NCBI GenBank assembly: GCA_022760475.1
Contig: JALEFZ010000059.1
Span: 124,001-188,000, forward strand
Direction: 5' to 3'
Source of the DNA: Bacteroidia bacterium
GTDB lineage: Bacteria; Bacteroidota; Bacteroidia; J057
DNA length: 64,000 nt
Shown: positions 25,565 to 34,102 of the stretch, piece by piece
Layout: the number at the start of each line of letters is the position of its first letter
Position numbering within the stretch: position 1 is the first letter of the stretch
Notes under the pieces: model-generated
Database searches by the model: none
What the model was told of the DNA's origin: nothing
Seen by the model: only the letters and a program-made list of their open reading frames with translations
Made by a program: the position numbers and the translations under genes

Positions 25565-26608
25565 ATGAAGACCTGGACTCTCTTGTCTTTTTTCATTTTG
25601 GCATTAGCATTCTTCAGTTGTAACCCTCGTGAAGCTCCCAAACAGGCTTTTTCTGTAGAGGGCATACCTTCTTCTCCCGACTACACAAAACTTGAGCATT
25701 GGTCAGCTCATCCCGACAAGAAAGACCTGGCAGATACCGTTCCCAGAGACCTTGCTGCACTTCCCTTAGTAGCAGATAGAGAACTAAAAGCAGATGTTTT
25801 TTTTATTCACCCTACGACTTTTAGGGGGGAACAGGAATGGAATGCGGCTTTGGAAGATGATGTAGTCAATAACAGGACAGATAACCTGGCTATCAAGCAC
25901 CAAGCAAGTATTTTTAATGCTGCCGGCAGGGTTTTCGCTCCAAGATATAGACAAATGGTGTTGGGAGGATTTTATTCTGAGGACAAAGCATCTATGATGA
26001 AAGCAGTTGAAGTTGCCTATGAGGATGTAAAAGGAGCTTTTGAACATTATCTAGAAAATTATAACCACGGGCGGCCTATCATTTTGGCCTCACATAGCCA
26101 GGGTACGGTCCATGGTATTCGTCTTGTCAAGGAATTTTTTGACGGTAAAGATCTACAAGACAAGCTGGTATGCGCCTATCTAATTGGATGGCCTATCAGA
26201 CAAGACACCTTTAAAAGTATTCCCGTCTGCAATGAACCTTCCCAGACCGGATGTGTGGTCGGTTGGTGCAGTTGGAAAAAAGGGAAAATACCAGGCGAAG
26301 CCTTCAAAGGCTTTTATGACGATGCACTTGTAGTGAACCCCATTAACTGGAAGGCTGACGGCTCCTATGCTTCCAAGGAAATGCATAAGGGATTGGTAGG
26401 CATTGATTATAAAAAAATCAAAGACCAGCAAGTCGATGCCCAGGCACATGAAGGCATTTTGTGGGTAAGCAGACCATTGCCCTTCGTCCAGGGAGCTAAC
26501 TATCATATCGGAGACCTGAATATCTTCTGGCTTGATGTTCGCAAAAACTCACTTGAAAGGCTTCAAGCATTTCTTGATGTTGAAGGCTCTGAAAGCAAAA
26601 ATAATTGA
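25565..26608 (+). CDS. DUF3089-type alpha/beta hydrolase lipoprotein
   Basis: 347 residues from the ATG at 25565, where the lipoprotein signal MKTWTLLSFFILALAFFSC begins; the longer ORF adds 13 unsupported residues. The mature protein resembles DUF3089, an alpha/beta-hydrolase-like family: KADVFFIHPTTFRG near the start, RVFAPRYRQM in the middle, and the elbow LASHSQGTVHG with the nucleophile serine (S-H-S-Q-G). A C-terminal histidine, AHEGILWVS or ANYHIGDLN, would complete a triad. The location would be membrane-anchored and periplasmic. Substrate is unknown. The gene is divergent from the NACHT-LRR gene. Confidence 0.83.
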   Translation: MKTWTLLSFFILALAFFSCNPREAPKQAFSVEGIPSSPDYTKLEHWSAHPDKKDLADTVPRDLAALPLVADRELKADVFFIHPTTFRGEQEWNAALEDDVVNNRTDNLAIKHQASIFNAAGRVFAPRYRQMVLGGFYSEDKASMMKAVEVAYEDVKGAFEHYLENYNHGRPIILASHSQGTVHGIRLVKEFFDGKDLQDKLVCAYLIGWPIRQDTFKSIPVCNEPSQTGCVVGWCSWKKGKIPGEAFKGFYDDALVVNPINWKADGSYASKEMHKGLVGIDYKKIKDQQVDAQAHEGILWVSRPLPFVQGANYHIGDLNIFWLDVRKNSLERLQAFLDVEGSESKNN

Positions 26609-26717
26609 CTTAGGGGCTGTTTAAGATTTATGCTTTCGCTAGCACCATTTTTTGCTCGCGGGATTAGGATATGTAACATCAAGGATCAAACTTCATTATG
26701 AGATAAATCTCAGACCT

Positions 26718-27713
26718 ATGAAGTATCTTCAGATGTTTTTAATACTGATTTCCCCATTGATATTATGCGCTCAGAAGCCTCAGGATATATTTTCTTCGCA
26801 GTATCCTCCACATGACTATGGAATATCTTCTGAAAGCATCACAGGAGAAGATCTGGCTGATAGTGTAGCACGGCTCGCCATTTCGGGCATCAATTTCTTT
26901 CCACAAATTCAGCTTGGAACCCATCCCAATCAGTTGACTTGGCCAGCAGACATCTGGATAAGGAATAATAAGCCCGATAGCATTTATATAGGTATTTCTG
27001 GGGGCTTCCTGGAAAATGAAATGTACCCAGGCGAATTCAGGTACCTGCTTCGGGGGGTCAGCATTCACAGAAAATCAGGCTTTGGTTTAGGAGCAATTTA
27101 TGAGGATTCCTTGTGGGAGAGTGCCATTGCGGATACAGCTATGTTTAAGATAGACTTTGAGACACTTATCCAGGGAGGTGAGGATGGGAATTACAAGCTC
27201 ACTTTTAGAGAATTGATCCGGGTGGACAGCAAGGGAAGAAAATTTAATGAACCTACGTTCATTAAGGATGGGCTTTACTTCTCCATTTCGATAAATAGAG
27301 ACCCTCTTTCTTATGGCTATGGCCCTCCACAGGTAGTTCTCTACGTTGACGATGAAGAGTTTCACCCTGGCGACTTCATCCCTGAGGGTTCACAGATCAT
27401 CCTGTCCCTAAAGACCAGTCCTACATTCCGAAGAAAATATCCAGCCGAACAATCTTATCAGATCAGGGGCTATAGAATCATTGAATCAGGCCCTTATGGA
27501 CGGCAAGAGATTTTTGAATCCAAAGAGGTTTCGGATTGGGGTCTTTATCCCAAAATTGAGGTACCCAATGACTCTATAGTAGTAAGATTTGGCGGGAGCT
27601 TTTATTTGCAATTAGGAGAAGTTTATAGAAAAGATCCCAAAGGCAGGAAATATCGCCAAGATCAAAGTGGGACAAGGTTAAGGTTCCAAACAAACTTCAG
27701 GAAGAAGCGATAA
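26718..27713 (+). CDS. Uncharacterised secreted protein
   Basis: 331 residues from the ATG at 26718, which opens a clear signal peptide (MKYLQMFLILISPLILCAQ, cleavage after Ala-Gln). The mature protein is beta-rich with repeated strand-turn patterns (IGISGGFLENEMYPGEFRY, YKLTFRELIRVDS) and looks like two or more beta-sandwich domains. I do not recognise a family and see no C-terminal sorting domain. The ORF extension upstream lacks signal-peptide character and is rejected. A GC-rich hairpin follows the stop. Confidence 0.7.
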   Translation: MKYLQMFLILISPLILCAQKPQDIFSSQYPPHDYGISSESITGEDLADSVARLAISGINFFPQIQLGTHPNQLTWPADIWIRNNKPDSIYIGISGGFLENEMYPGEFRYLLRGVSIHRKSGFGLGAIYEDSLWESAIADTAMFKIDFETLIQGGEDGNYKLTFRELIRVDSKGRKFNEPTFIKDGLYFSISINRDPLSYGYGPPQVVLYVDDEEFHPGDFIPEGSQIILSLKTSPTFRRKYPAEQSYQIRGYRIIESGPYGRQEIFESKEVSDWGLYPKIEVPNDSIVVRFGGSFYLQLGEVYRKDPKGRKYRQDQSGTRLRFQTNFRKKR

Positions 27714-27716
27714 AGG

Positions 27717-27743
27717 GTGGCGGGCAAAAAATTTGCCCGCCAC
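27717..27743. terminator. GC-rich hairpin between converging genes
   Basis: A perfect 12-bp stem, GTGGCGGGCAAA with TTTGCCCGCCAC, encloses a 3-base loop. There is no U-tract on either side. It lies 4 bp after one stop codon and 7 bp before the stop of the small converging gene, so it is probably a shared 3'-end structure. Confidence 0.6.
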
Positions 27744-27749
27744 GAAATG

Positions 27750-27911
27750 TTACACACGGCTCAATCTTCGATTTTCATTTCCTCTTAGGAAAGCTCCCAA
27801 TACCAACAATGCCGGCAAAGCCAACAGAAATGGGAAAAAGTAAAAGAGAACGAAACCCAAAGAGCAAGCAGCAATCAAAATTCGAATCACAATCAGGTCA
27901 AAAGTATTCAT
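27750..27911 (-). CDS. Small 53-residue membrane protein
   Basis: A short reading frame opening MNTFDLIVIRILIAACSL and ending in a basic tail RGNENRRLSRV. It has two hydrophobic segments (about 5-22 and 24-41) split by a Pro, then a positive C-terminus, a normal layout for a small bitopic or hairpin inner-membrane protein. The clean start, the strong hydrophobic pattern and the stop exactly at the shared hairpin support it. Function is unknown. It is transcribed in the same direction as tatC but upstream of nothing else on that strand before 27750. Confidence 0.55.
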   Translation of the reverse strand: MNTFDLIVIRILIAACSLGFVLFYFFPFLLALPALLVLGAFLRGNENRRLSRV

Positions 27912-28006
27912 GATGAAAGGGTTATATTTTTCCTCAATATACCCCCCATCGGGTATTCCATGTACGAAAATCCCCTATAATCAGGATGTTAGGGAATAAA
28001 TGATAA

Positions 28007-28036
28007 AATCCCACAGGTAAGAATACCTGTGGGATT
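28007..28036 (-). terminator. Hairpin after tatC
   Basis: A perfect 13-bp stem, AATCCCACAGGTA with TACCTGTGGGATT, has a 4-base loop AGAA. It lies 27 bp past the tatC stop. The following minus-strand bases are T-rich (TTTATCATTTATT). Confidence 0.8.
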
Positions 28037-28062
28037 GTAAGATTTTCTTTTATCGTATTGAC

Positions 28063-28977
28063 CTAGGGCGCGCTATTGCTTGAAGCTATCTCAGCAGCTT
28101 TGCGGGCTTCTTCTTCCTTTTTCTTTTCCTCGGCCAACATCTTCTCCTTCCTTTTAATTACCCTTCCTGCGATCACAATTGAGATCTCATAAAGGCTATA
28201 CAGCGGAATGAAAATCAGGATTTGAGACATCACATCAGGCGGTGTAATGATGGCGGCTGCCAGCAACAGGATGGCAACGGCATGCCTGCGGTAAGTCCTC
28301 AGAAACTTTGGTGTAACCAATCCCATTTTTGCCAGATAATACATCAGTACGGGCATTTGGAAGATTACTCCCGCCCCCAGTATGATCTGTGTAATTAAGC
28401 CAATTACCTTGGAAATCCCCCAGGTATTGTTTGCATAGTCAGATATGGTAAAGTTGGAGAAGAATTGTATGGAAAAGGGTGCGATGATGAAGTATCCAAA
28501 GGCAACCCCAGTAAAGAAGAGCAAACTCATCACAAATACGCTTCCTCTTACTGCCCTTTGCTCATATCTGTGTAGCCCTGGCCTGATGAATGACCACAAT
28601 TCCCAAATGATGTAAGGAAAAGCAACAATAAAACCTCCAACAAAACCTACTTGTATAGACTTTAGAAACTGTTCCTGAGGAGAAAAAGAAACTATCCTAG
28701 CATTGATAGCCTCCATACAGGCCCCAAGCTCTTCACCACGGAGCAGGCATAGCCACTTATTCGTAGGAAAATCCTCCGAAAGCAGCCTAAACAGAATTTC
28801 ATCTACTACAAACTTTCTGTAGACAAAGATGAAGATTGCTATTACTACGATGGCAGCAAAGGCACGGAGAATGTGCCACCGTAATTCTTCAAGGTGATCC
28901 AAAAAAGACATCTCTTTCTCCATCTCTGTCTTTTTTGATTTTCCTCTGAATTTCTTGAATTGATTAATCAGTCCCAC
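28063..28977 (-). CDS. tatC: Sec-independent protein translocase TatC
   Basis: Core membrane component of the twin-arginine translocon; binds the twin-arginine signal of folded cargo. The signature MSFLDHLEELRWHILRA opens the conserved part, followed by six membrane helices; PFIWELWSFIRPGLHRYEQR-type text (here IIWELWSFIRPGLH) is diagnostic. A charged tail of about 30 Lys/Glu-rich residues follows the last helix. The start is uncertain: a GTG at 28977 gives a plausible basic extension of 18 residues, while ATG codons at 28923 and 28911 lie closer to the family start. No tatA or tatB gene is nearby. Confidence 0.95.
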   Translation of the reverse strand: MGLINQFKKFRGKSKKTEMEKEMSFLDHLEELRWHILRAFAAIVVIAIFIFVYRKFVVDEILFRLLSEDFPTNKWLCLLRGEELGACMEAINARIVSFSPQEQFLKSIQVGFVGGFIVAFPYIIWELWSFIRPGLHRYEQRAVRGSVFVMSLLFFTGVAFGYFIIAPFSIQFFSNFTISDYANNTWGISKVIGLITQIILGAGVIFQMPVLMYYLAKMGLVTPKFLRTYRRHAVAILLLAAAIITPPDVMSQILIFIPLYSLYEISIVIAGRVIKRKEKMLAEEKKKEEEARKAAEIASSNSAP

Positions 28978-29015
28978 AGCAATTGTTATTAGTTTCCACC
29001 TCTTCTTGGACGAAT

Positions 29016-29047
29016 GAGGGAGCCAAAGGATTGCTCCCTCTTTTTAT
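29016..29047 (+). terminator. Terminator-like hairpin oriented to the plus strand
   Basis: Stem GAGGGAGC (29016-29023) with GCTCCCTC (29033-29040), 9-base loop, followed on the plus strand by TTTTTATTTTATTT. Both flanking genes (tatC and glyA) are on the minus strand, where the U-tract would be on the wrong side. It may end antisense transcription or act only as a 3' hairpin of glyA. Confidence 0.65.
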
Positions 29048-29091
29048 TTTATTTCAAATTCTATACTCAAACCCCTAAATCTGGCTTTCCC

Positions 29092-30387
29092 CTACCATTT
29101 GAACATAGGAAACTGAGCCATAAACTCATTCACTTCACCTCTAACTGTATTGATAAGTCCTTCATTTTCGGGATCCATCAATACGCGGTCAATGAAGGAA
29201 GCGATTACTTTCATGTCATCCTCCTTAAGTCCACGAGTGGTCAAAGCTGGGGTTCCCAAACGGATACCTGATGTAACCATAGGGCTTCTGCTATCAAAGG
29301 GCACCATATTTTTATTGATGGTAATATCGGCCCTTACCAGCGCATTTTCAGCAAGCTTACCGGTAAGTGTATCGCTCTTAGGCCTAAGGTCGATGAGCAT
29401 CAAATGATTGTCGGTTCCACCGGAGATCACTTTGTATCCCGCATCTACCATGGCTTGCGCCAGGACTTGGGCGTTCTTCATGGTCTGCTCTGTGTAGGCC
29501 GTAAACTCAGGGCGTAGGGCTTCACCGAAACCGACGGCTTTTCCTGCAATGGAATGCATCAAAGGACCACCCTGGGTACCTGGGAAGACAGAACTATCAA
29601 GGATAGATCCGATAGAGCGGACAGTTCCTTTTCTTGTTTTGATGCCCAATGGATTATCCACATTATTTCCAACCATGATCATCCCTCCACGAGCCGAACG
29701 TAGGGTCTTGTGAGTAGTGGTTGTTACCAAATGACAGTGTGGCAGGGGATTGTTCAGAAAACCTTTAGCAATAAGCCCTGCAGGGTGAGAAATATCAGCC
29801 ATCAGCATGGCTCCAACTTCATCAGCAATCTGTCTGAATGCTTCGTAGTCCCAATCTCTTGAGTAGGCACTGGCACCCGTAATGATCAGTTTGGGTTTTT
29901 CCTTATGGGCAGTATCTCTGACCACATCCATGTCAATCAAGCCCGTGTCTTCCTGCACACCATAGAATACAGGTTTATACAGCTTCCCTGAATAGTTCAC
30001 GGGGGAACCATGGGTAAGGTGTCCACCATGTGCAAGGTCAAATCCCATGATGGTATCTCCGGCATTCAGCAGAGCAAGCATGACTGCTGAGTTGGCCTGT
30101 GCACCGGCATGTGGCTGCACGTTTACCCACTCAGCACCAAAGAGGCTTTTGGCTCTTTCTCTCGCCAGATTTTCAATCTCATCTACATGCTGGCATCCGC
30201 CATAGTATCTTTTGCCTGGAAGGCCTTCTGCATATTTGTTGGTCAAAACGCTGCCTGTGGCGCGTAGAACGTCTTCAGAAACAAAATTTTCTGAGGCAAT
30301 CAGTTCGATGCCTTCTTTTTGACGCTTTTCTTCTTTAGCGATGATCTCAAAAGCAAGATCAGTTGAAGTTAGTAGGTTATCACTCAT
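29092..30387 (-). CDS. glyA: Serine hydroxymethyltransferase
   Basis: PLP enzyme interconverting serine and glycine with tetrahydrofolate, cytoplasmic. 431 residues from the ATG at 30387 ([23 protein letters not shown]); an ORF extension of 38 residues to 30501 is rejected because the family begins at this point. Diagnostic stretches are [42 protein letters not shown], and the PLP-lysine motif [17 protein letters not shown] (about K230). The C-terminal text [17 protein letters not shown] is also typical. It is a single gene; tatC follows 115 bp downstream on the same strand, so weak cotranscription is possible. Confidence 0.98.
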   Translation of the reverse strand: MSDNLLTSTDLAFEIIAKEEKRQKEGIELIASENFVSEDVLRATGSVLTNKYAEGLPGKRYYGGCQHVDEIENLARERAKSLFGAEWVNVQPHAGAQANSAVMLALLNAGDTIMGFDLAHGGHLTHGSPVNYSGKLYKPVFYGVQEDTGLIDMDVVRDTAHKEKPKLIITGASAYSRDWDYEAFRQIADEVGAMLMADISHPAGLIAKGFLNNPLPHCHLVTTTTHKTLRSARGGMIMVGNNVDNPLGIKTRKGTVRSIGSILDSSVFPGTQGGPLMHSIAGKAVGFGEALRPEFTAYTEQTMKNAQVLAQAMVDAGYKVISGGTDNHLMLIDLRPKSDTLTGKLAENALVRADITINKNMVPFDSRSPMVTSGIRLGTPALTTRGLKEDDMKVIASFIDRVLMDPENEGLINTVRGEVNEFMAQFPMFKW

Positions 30388-30718
30388 ATTAGCATTCCGA
30401 CTTAAGGAAAGAATATTCAAAGGACAGGATTTGAGCAAGTAAATATGAGGGAATTGACGGGGAAAAGCAATCAGAATATTTGCTACCAAGCTCTTAACCA
30501 CTTGTTTGTCCTATGAATAAAAGCCTACAAATTTACACTTATAACTTACTCAAAGGCCATTATAACCAAATCTCCAAAATAGCCTAGCTCATAATCCGAG
30601 CATGGATTTTTCATTTAATGTTAAACATGTTTCGCTTTGTGTTAAAATTTCCTCTTCACATCCTCGTCTGCTACCTGACAATACATCCAACATTAATCAT
30701 CCAAATTCAACAAAAAAA

Positions 30719-31513
30719 ATGCGAACATTCTTCCTGATTGCTGCCTCCTTACTTTTCCTGAGTTCATGCAAAATGGCAGACCTTAGTAATGAGGAGACCA
30801 AGAGTAACACCAATGCACAGGCAAAGGCCATCCTGGAGGCTGCTGCAAAAGCTCATGGAGTAGAAAAGTGGAATTCTGTTTCTACTTATGAGGTAAGTTT
30901 TAAAGATGAGTTTTATGGGGCAATGGGTAATTTTGCCAGCCCATATAAGGGAGGCTCAGTTAGCTTACGTCTCCAATATATCCCCAAGCAGGCAGATGCC
31001 AAGTTGACCTTTACTGAAGGCAAGTCAAAAGGTGAGGTCTGGGGACTCAGCCAGGGAATCACCTACAAAGGCGATATGAGTTCAGGAAAAGAAGCCAAGG
31101 ATGCGACTTTCTGGTTGCCAACCTATCAATACTTCATTGAGTTTCCCGCCAGAATTCTGGAGGCAGAAATTTTCAGGCTTGCAGGAAAGGAGGAAATCAA
31201 TGGCAGGCCTAAAGACATGGTATTTGTGAGTTGGAAAAAAGTAGAGGCGCAAAAAGACTTCGATCAATACATTGTATGGGTAGATCAGGAAAGCAAGCTC
31301 ATATCAAAGGTAGCTTATACCATCCGCGAAGCCAACAACTGGGTTACTGGACATGCGATGTTTGAGGACTTAAAGGATTATGGAGGCATCATTTTTCCTA
31401 CCAAAATGCCTGTGGGTTCCAACTTACTCAAAGAAGGAAAGTTGCTACACACCATGTCTATAGAAGATGTTAAGTTCGATTCTTTTGCAAGAACCGAACT
31501 TACATCAAAATAG
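30719..31513 (+). CDS. Uncharacterised lipoprotein (DUF6503-like)
   Basis: 264 residues from the ATG at 30719, which starts an SPII signal (MRTFFLIAASLLFLSSC); the longer ORF start is not supported. The mature protein begins with a helix (AILEAAAKAHGVEKWNSVST) followed by antiparallel strands, in the manner of LolA/LolB-like or DUF6503 lipoproteins that use a curved sheet to hold a hydrophobic ligand. The later text (WVDQESKLISKVAYTI) fits that fold. The ligand is unknown. It converges with the next gene with only 10 bp between stops. Confidence 0.75.
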   Translation: MRTFFLIAASLLFLSSCKMADLSNEETKSNTNAQAKAILEAAAKAHGVEKWNSVSTYEVSFKDEFYGAMGNFASPYKGGSVSLRLQYIPKQADAKLTFTEGKSKGEVWGLSQGITYKGDMSSGKEAKDATFWLPTYQYFIEFPARILEAEIFRLAGKEEINGRPKDMVFVSWKKVEAQKDFDQYIVWVDQESKLISKVAYTIREANNWVTGHAMFEDLKDYGGIIFPTKMPVGSNLLKEGKLLHTMSIEDVKFDSFARTELTSK

Positions 31514-31523
31514 AATTGCCTAT

Positions 31524-32081
31524 TTATTGACAAAGACTGCCCACATTAAACTGTTGGGTATCGTCCAAGTCGTTATTGGCTGCATTAAGTTGGTCAGGGA
31601 ATACGCAGTCTTGACAGTTTTGCAAAGCAAAAACAGCATTGGCGGGGTTTACAACTACGATTTCCTTGGCAAAGGAATAGCTTTGTCCATCGTAGGTGAG
31701 CTTCAGTGTCATTTGATAGATTCCAGGCTGGACAGTCATGGGTGCCAATGTCCCATCCCAAAAGTTTTGTGGATCGGTAGACTCAAAAACATCCTGTGAA
31801 CTGGAATCAGTTTCAAAAATCAGCTTCAAATTATAAGTGGCAAGTTTGCTAATATCCCAATCATAGCTGAAGCTGAACAAATCATTGATTCCGTCGGCAT
31901 CGGGTGTGAAAATGCTAGGCCCCATGATCCTTGCATCGGGCCCCAGGCTTTCATTTAATGCCTCTTGTGTACAAGCCAATCGGTTTAATTTTTCAATTGG
32001 AGTCTCTTCGGGTTCCATCGGCTCTTCTTTACAGGCAAAAAAGAAAAAGGGAATCAGCAAGATGAAATAGATGGGTTTCAT
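31524..32081 (-). CDS. Lipoprotein with gliding-associated (CHU_C-like) domain
   Basis: 185 residues: an SPII signal (MKPIYFILLIPFFFFAC, Cys17), an acidic Pro/Glu linker, then one domain (about 50-150). The text IFTPDADGINDLFSF and NFWDGTLAP matches the start and the WDG turn of the gliding-motility-associated C-terminal domain used as a type B sorting domain by T9SS cargo. Here the domain is on a short lipoprotein, so it probably has another use or is anchored on its own. The last 35 residues contain three cysteines (NCQDCVF, SLCQ). Confidence 0.7.
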   Translation of the reverse strand: MKPIYFILLIPFFFFACKEEPMEPEETPIEKLNRLACTQEALNESLGPDARIMGPSIFTPDADGINDLFSFSYDWDISKLATYNLKLIFETDSSSQDVFESTDPQNFWDGTLAPMTVQPGIYQMTLKLTYDGQSYSFAKEIVVVNPANAVFALQNCQDCVFPDQLNAANNDLDDTQQFNVGSLCQ

Positions 32082-32133
32082 GGATTTGAATTTGTTGGTG
32101 ATAAAAATTAAAGATAAAGTTTGGTAGGCTGTC

Positions 32134-32814
32134 TTATTGGGGAATGGTAATTAGCTTGTCTACGAGTTCAGAAAGATTTTTGGTTTCAAGTTCTGTTTTT
32201 GGTGCATGGGGATAGAGTTGTTGGCCAGGTCTGGCGATAAAGGCTGCGCGCATCCCCGCCCACATGGCCCCTGCGACATCCCAGCCATGGGCAGCGATCA
32301 TCATACAATCTTCCGGCTTTAAGCCAATCCTTCTTGCTGCCCAGCGATACACCTGGGTAGAAGGCTTATACATCTGTATGGCCTCTACGCTGAGACATTC
32401 TTCGAAATAATGGGTCAAACCAGCATTGGCCATTTGTGTCCTAACACCTTCGAAAGAAGAATTGGTCAGGGTAAACATCCTGTAGCCTGCGGCTTTCAGC
32501 CGTTTGAGTCCTGACTGGACATCAGGATGCGGGTTCAGAGACAGGATGGGTTTGATGGCCTCCATTGCCTGCTCAGAACTCAGTTCCAAGCCGATATTTT
32601 TGGCGACCATTTGCAAGCAGGCGGCTCCGATCTGTCCAAATGGACGAAACTGCCCCGAGGCTGTTTCGACGAGAGAATAATGCAGGAGCATCCTGAACCA
32701 CAAAGCGAGCAAATCATCACGTCCACCGAGGGCTTGCGATATTGAAGACCGTAGGTCATTGAGATCAAGAAGGGTTTCGTTGACGTCGAAAAAGAGGGCC
32801 TTGGGTTTTTGCAT
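32134..32814 (-). CDS. Haloacid dehalogenase type II (HAD superfamily)
   Basis: 226-residue cytoplasmic HAD enzyme. Motif I is FFDVNETLLDL with the nucleophile Asp at about residue 10. The cap domain follows (about 20-95, LALWFRMLLHYSLVETA). Motif II is TLTNSS, motif III lysine is in YKPSTQVYRWAA, and motif IV is MIAAHGWDVAGAMWAGM. The R-W-Y-like cap residues (LWFRMLLHYSLVE) and the final HGWDxxGA are characteristic of L-2-haloacid dehalogenases rather than phosphatases. It is a single gene; substrate is a haloalkanoate by family, unconfirmed here. Confidence 0.92.
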   Translation of the reverse strand: MQKPKALFFDVNETLLDLNDLRSSISQALGGRDDLLALWFRMLLHYSLVETASGQFRPFGQIGAACLQMVAKNIGLELSSEQAMEAIKPILSLNPHPDVQSGLKRLKAAGYRMFTLTNSSFEGVRTQMANAGLTHYFEECLSVEAIQMYKPSTQVYRWAARRIGLKPEDCMMIAAHGWDVAGAMWAGMRAAFIARPGQQLYPHAPKTELETKNLSELVDKLITIPQ

Positions 32815-33073
32815 GGAGGTTATTTTATTTAAAATAACGAAAAAAAATTCTTTAGATTCCCCTAAAATCGCATCCAGAAAAACCCATATATACAGCCTAT
32901 ATCAAAAAAGGTTGCCTCGTATTTCCTAACAAAACGTTAAACCCTACCCTGCTGTGTCAGGTTGTTTATCATCCGTGTCGTTTTGGCTTGCATGTACGCT
33001 ATCCCTGGCCTGATTAAAGGCGTATCCTTGTACAAAGAGTTATTTGATTCATTAAACCCATAGTGTTACGCCT

Positions 33074-33970
33074 ATGAAAACATTTCTGAAAGTAGTTTTT
33101 TTAGCAATGATCCCCATCTTTTTGTCATCTTGTGTGATCATCCGACAAGGGGAAGTCGGAGTTAAACGTAAGTTTGGAAAGGTAAATGAAGTACCCTTGA
33201 GAGAGGGAGTATCAGGATTCAATCCCTTTTCCACTGTTGTTATTCGCGTTCCGACCCGTACGGTAAACCTGGAAGTAAAACTTCCTCTTCCTTCAAAGGA
33301 AGGTCTGACCATCAACTCACAGATTTCCATATTGTATCGAGTTATTCCTGAAAAGGCCCCTCAGTTGGTCTACAAGGTAGGTCTCAATTATGAGAACGAG
33401 CTTATCTTGCCAGTTTTCCGCTCTGCCGTAGCCGATGTATCGGCCAGGTTCATGGCCAAGGATATGCACTCCGGTGCGCGTGCAGCCATCGAATCTGAAA
33501 TCGCTGAGCGTATGAATGAGATCCTTGACGGAAAAGGCATCATCATCGACAATGTACTGATGAAGAGCATCTCTCTTCCTCCCGGTCTGACCAGGGCAAT
33601 CGAAGAGAAACTCGAAGCAGAACAGGAAGCACAGAGAATGGTATTTGTCAAACAGCGTGAGCAAGCTGACGCCGAAAGGAGAATCATCCAGGCAAAAGGA
33701 GCCAAAGATTCCAGGATCATCGAAGCTGAAGCGGAGAAGGCAACCCTTGAGCTCGAGGCTGAAGGTCGCGCAAACGCCCTCAAAATCGAGGCTGATGCCC
33801 AGGCCAAAGCCAACGACATGATCAACAAATCCTTATCAGAAGAAGTACTACGATACCGGGCCATTGAAGCATTCATCAACCTGGCTGGATCGCAAAACAG
33901 CAAAATTCTGATTACAGGATCTGAAATGCCCTTCCTGGGACTACCTCAGGAACTGCTCGATAATAAATAA
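33074..33970 (+). CDS. Prohibitin/SPFH-domain lipoprotein
   Basis: 298 residues. The N-terminus MKTFLKVVFLAMIPIFLSSC has an SPII lipobox (Cys20) instead of a plain membrane helix. The SPFH (band 7) domain follows (about 22-190: IIRQGEVGVKRKFGKV, ISILYRVIPEKA, DVSARFMAKDMHSGARAAIE, VLMKSISLPPGL). A long helical coiled coil rich in Glu/Ala/Arg comes next (about 190-265), then a C-terminal hydrophobic patch. Prohibitins form ring scaffolds at membranes. A lipid anchor suggests the ring faces the periplasm or outer-membrane side. The gene is monocistronic. Confidence 0.9.
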   Translation: MKTFLKVVFLAMIPIFLSSCVIIRQGEVGVKRKFGKVNEVPLREGVSGFNPFSTVVIRVPTRTVNLEVKLPLPSKEGLTINSQISILYRVIPEKAPQLVYKVGLNYENELILPVFRSAVADVSARFMAKDMHSGARAAIESEIAERMNEILDGKGIIIDNVLMKSISLPPGLTRAIEEKLEAEQEAQRMVFVKQREQADAERRIIQAKGAKDSRIIEAEAEKATLELEAEGRANALKIEADAQAKANDMINKSLSEEVLRYRAIEAFINLAGSQNSKILITGSEMPFLGLPQELLDNK

Positions 33971-34056
33971 GCAAGCCTACAGCACATCATGAAGACCAAT
34001 CTTTTAAGCTCATTTATTTTCGTATAAGCCTACGTTCTTTTCAATAGACAAACACA

Positions 34057-34080
34057 AAAGGGGTCCATATGGACCCCTTT
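34057..34080. terminator. Bidirectional hairpin between converging genes
   Basis: A perfect 10-bp stem, AAAGGGGTCC (34057-34066) with GGACCCCTTT (34071-34080), has an ATAT loop. It lies between the prohibitin-like gene and the converging M16 protease gene. Confidence 0.85.
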
Positions 34081-34102
34081 GTCATTTTGAAATGATATTG
34101 TC

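Noticed and set aside
30388..30501. 38-residue N-terminal extension of glyA
   Set aside because: The family starts at MSDNLLTST; the extension has no conserved sequence.
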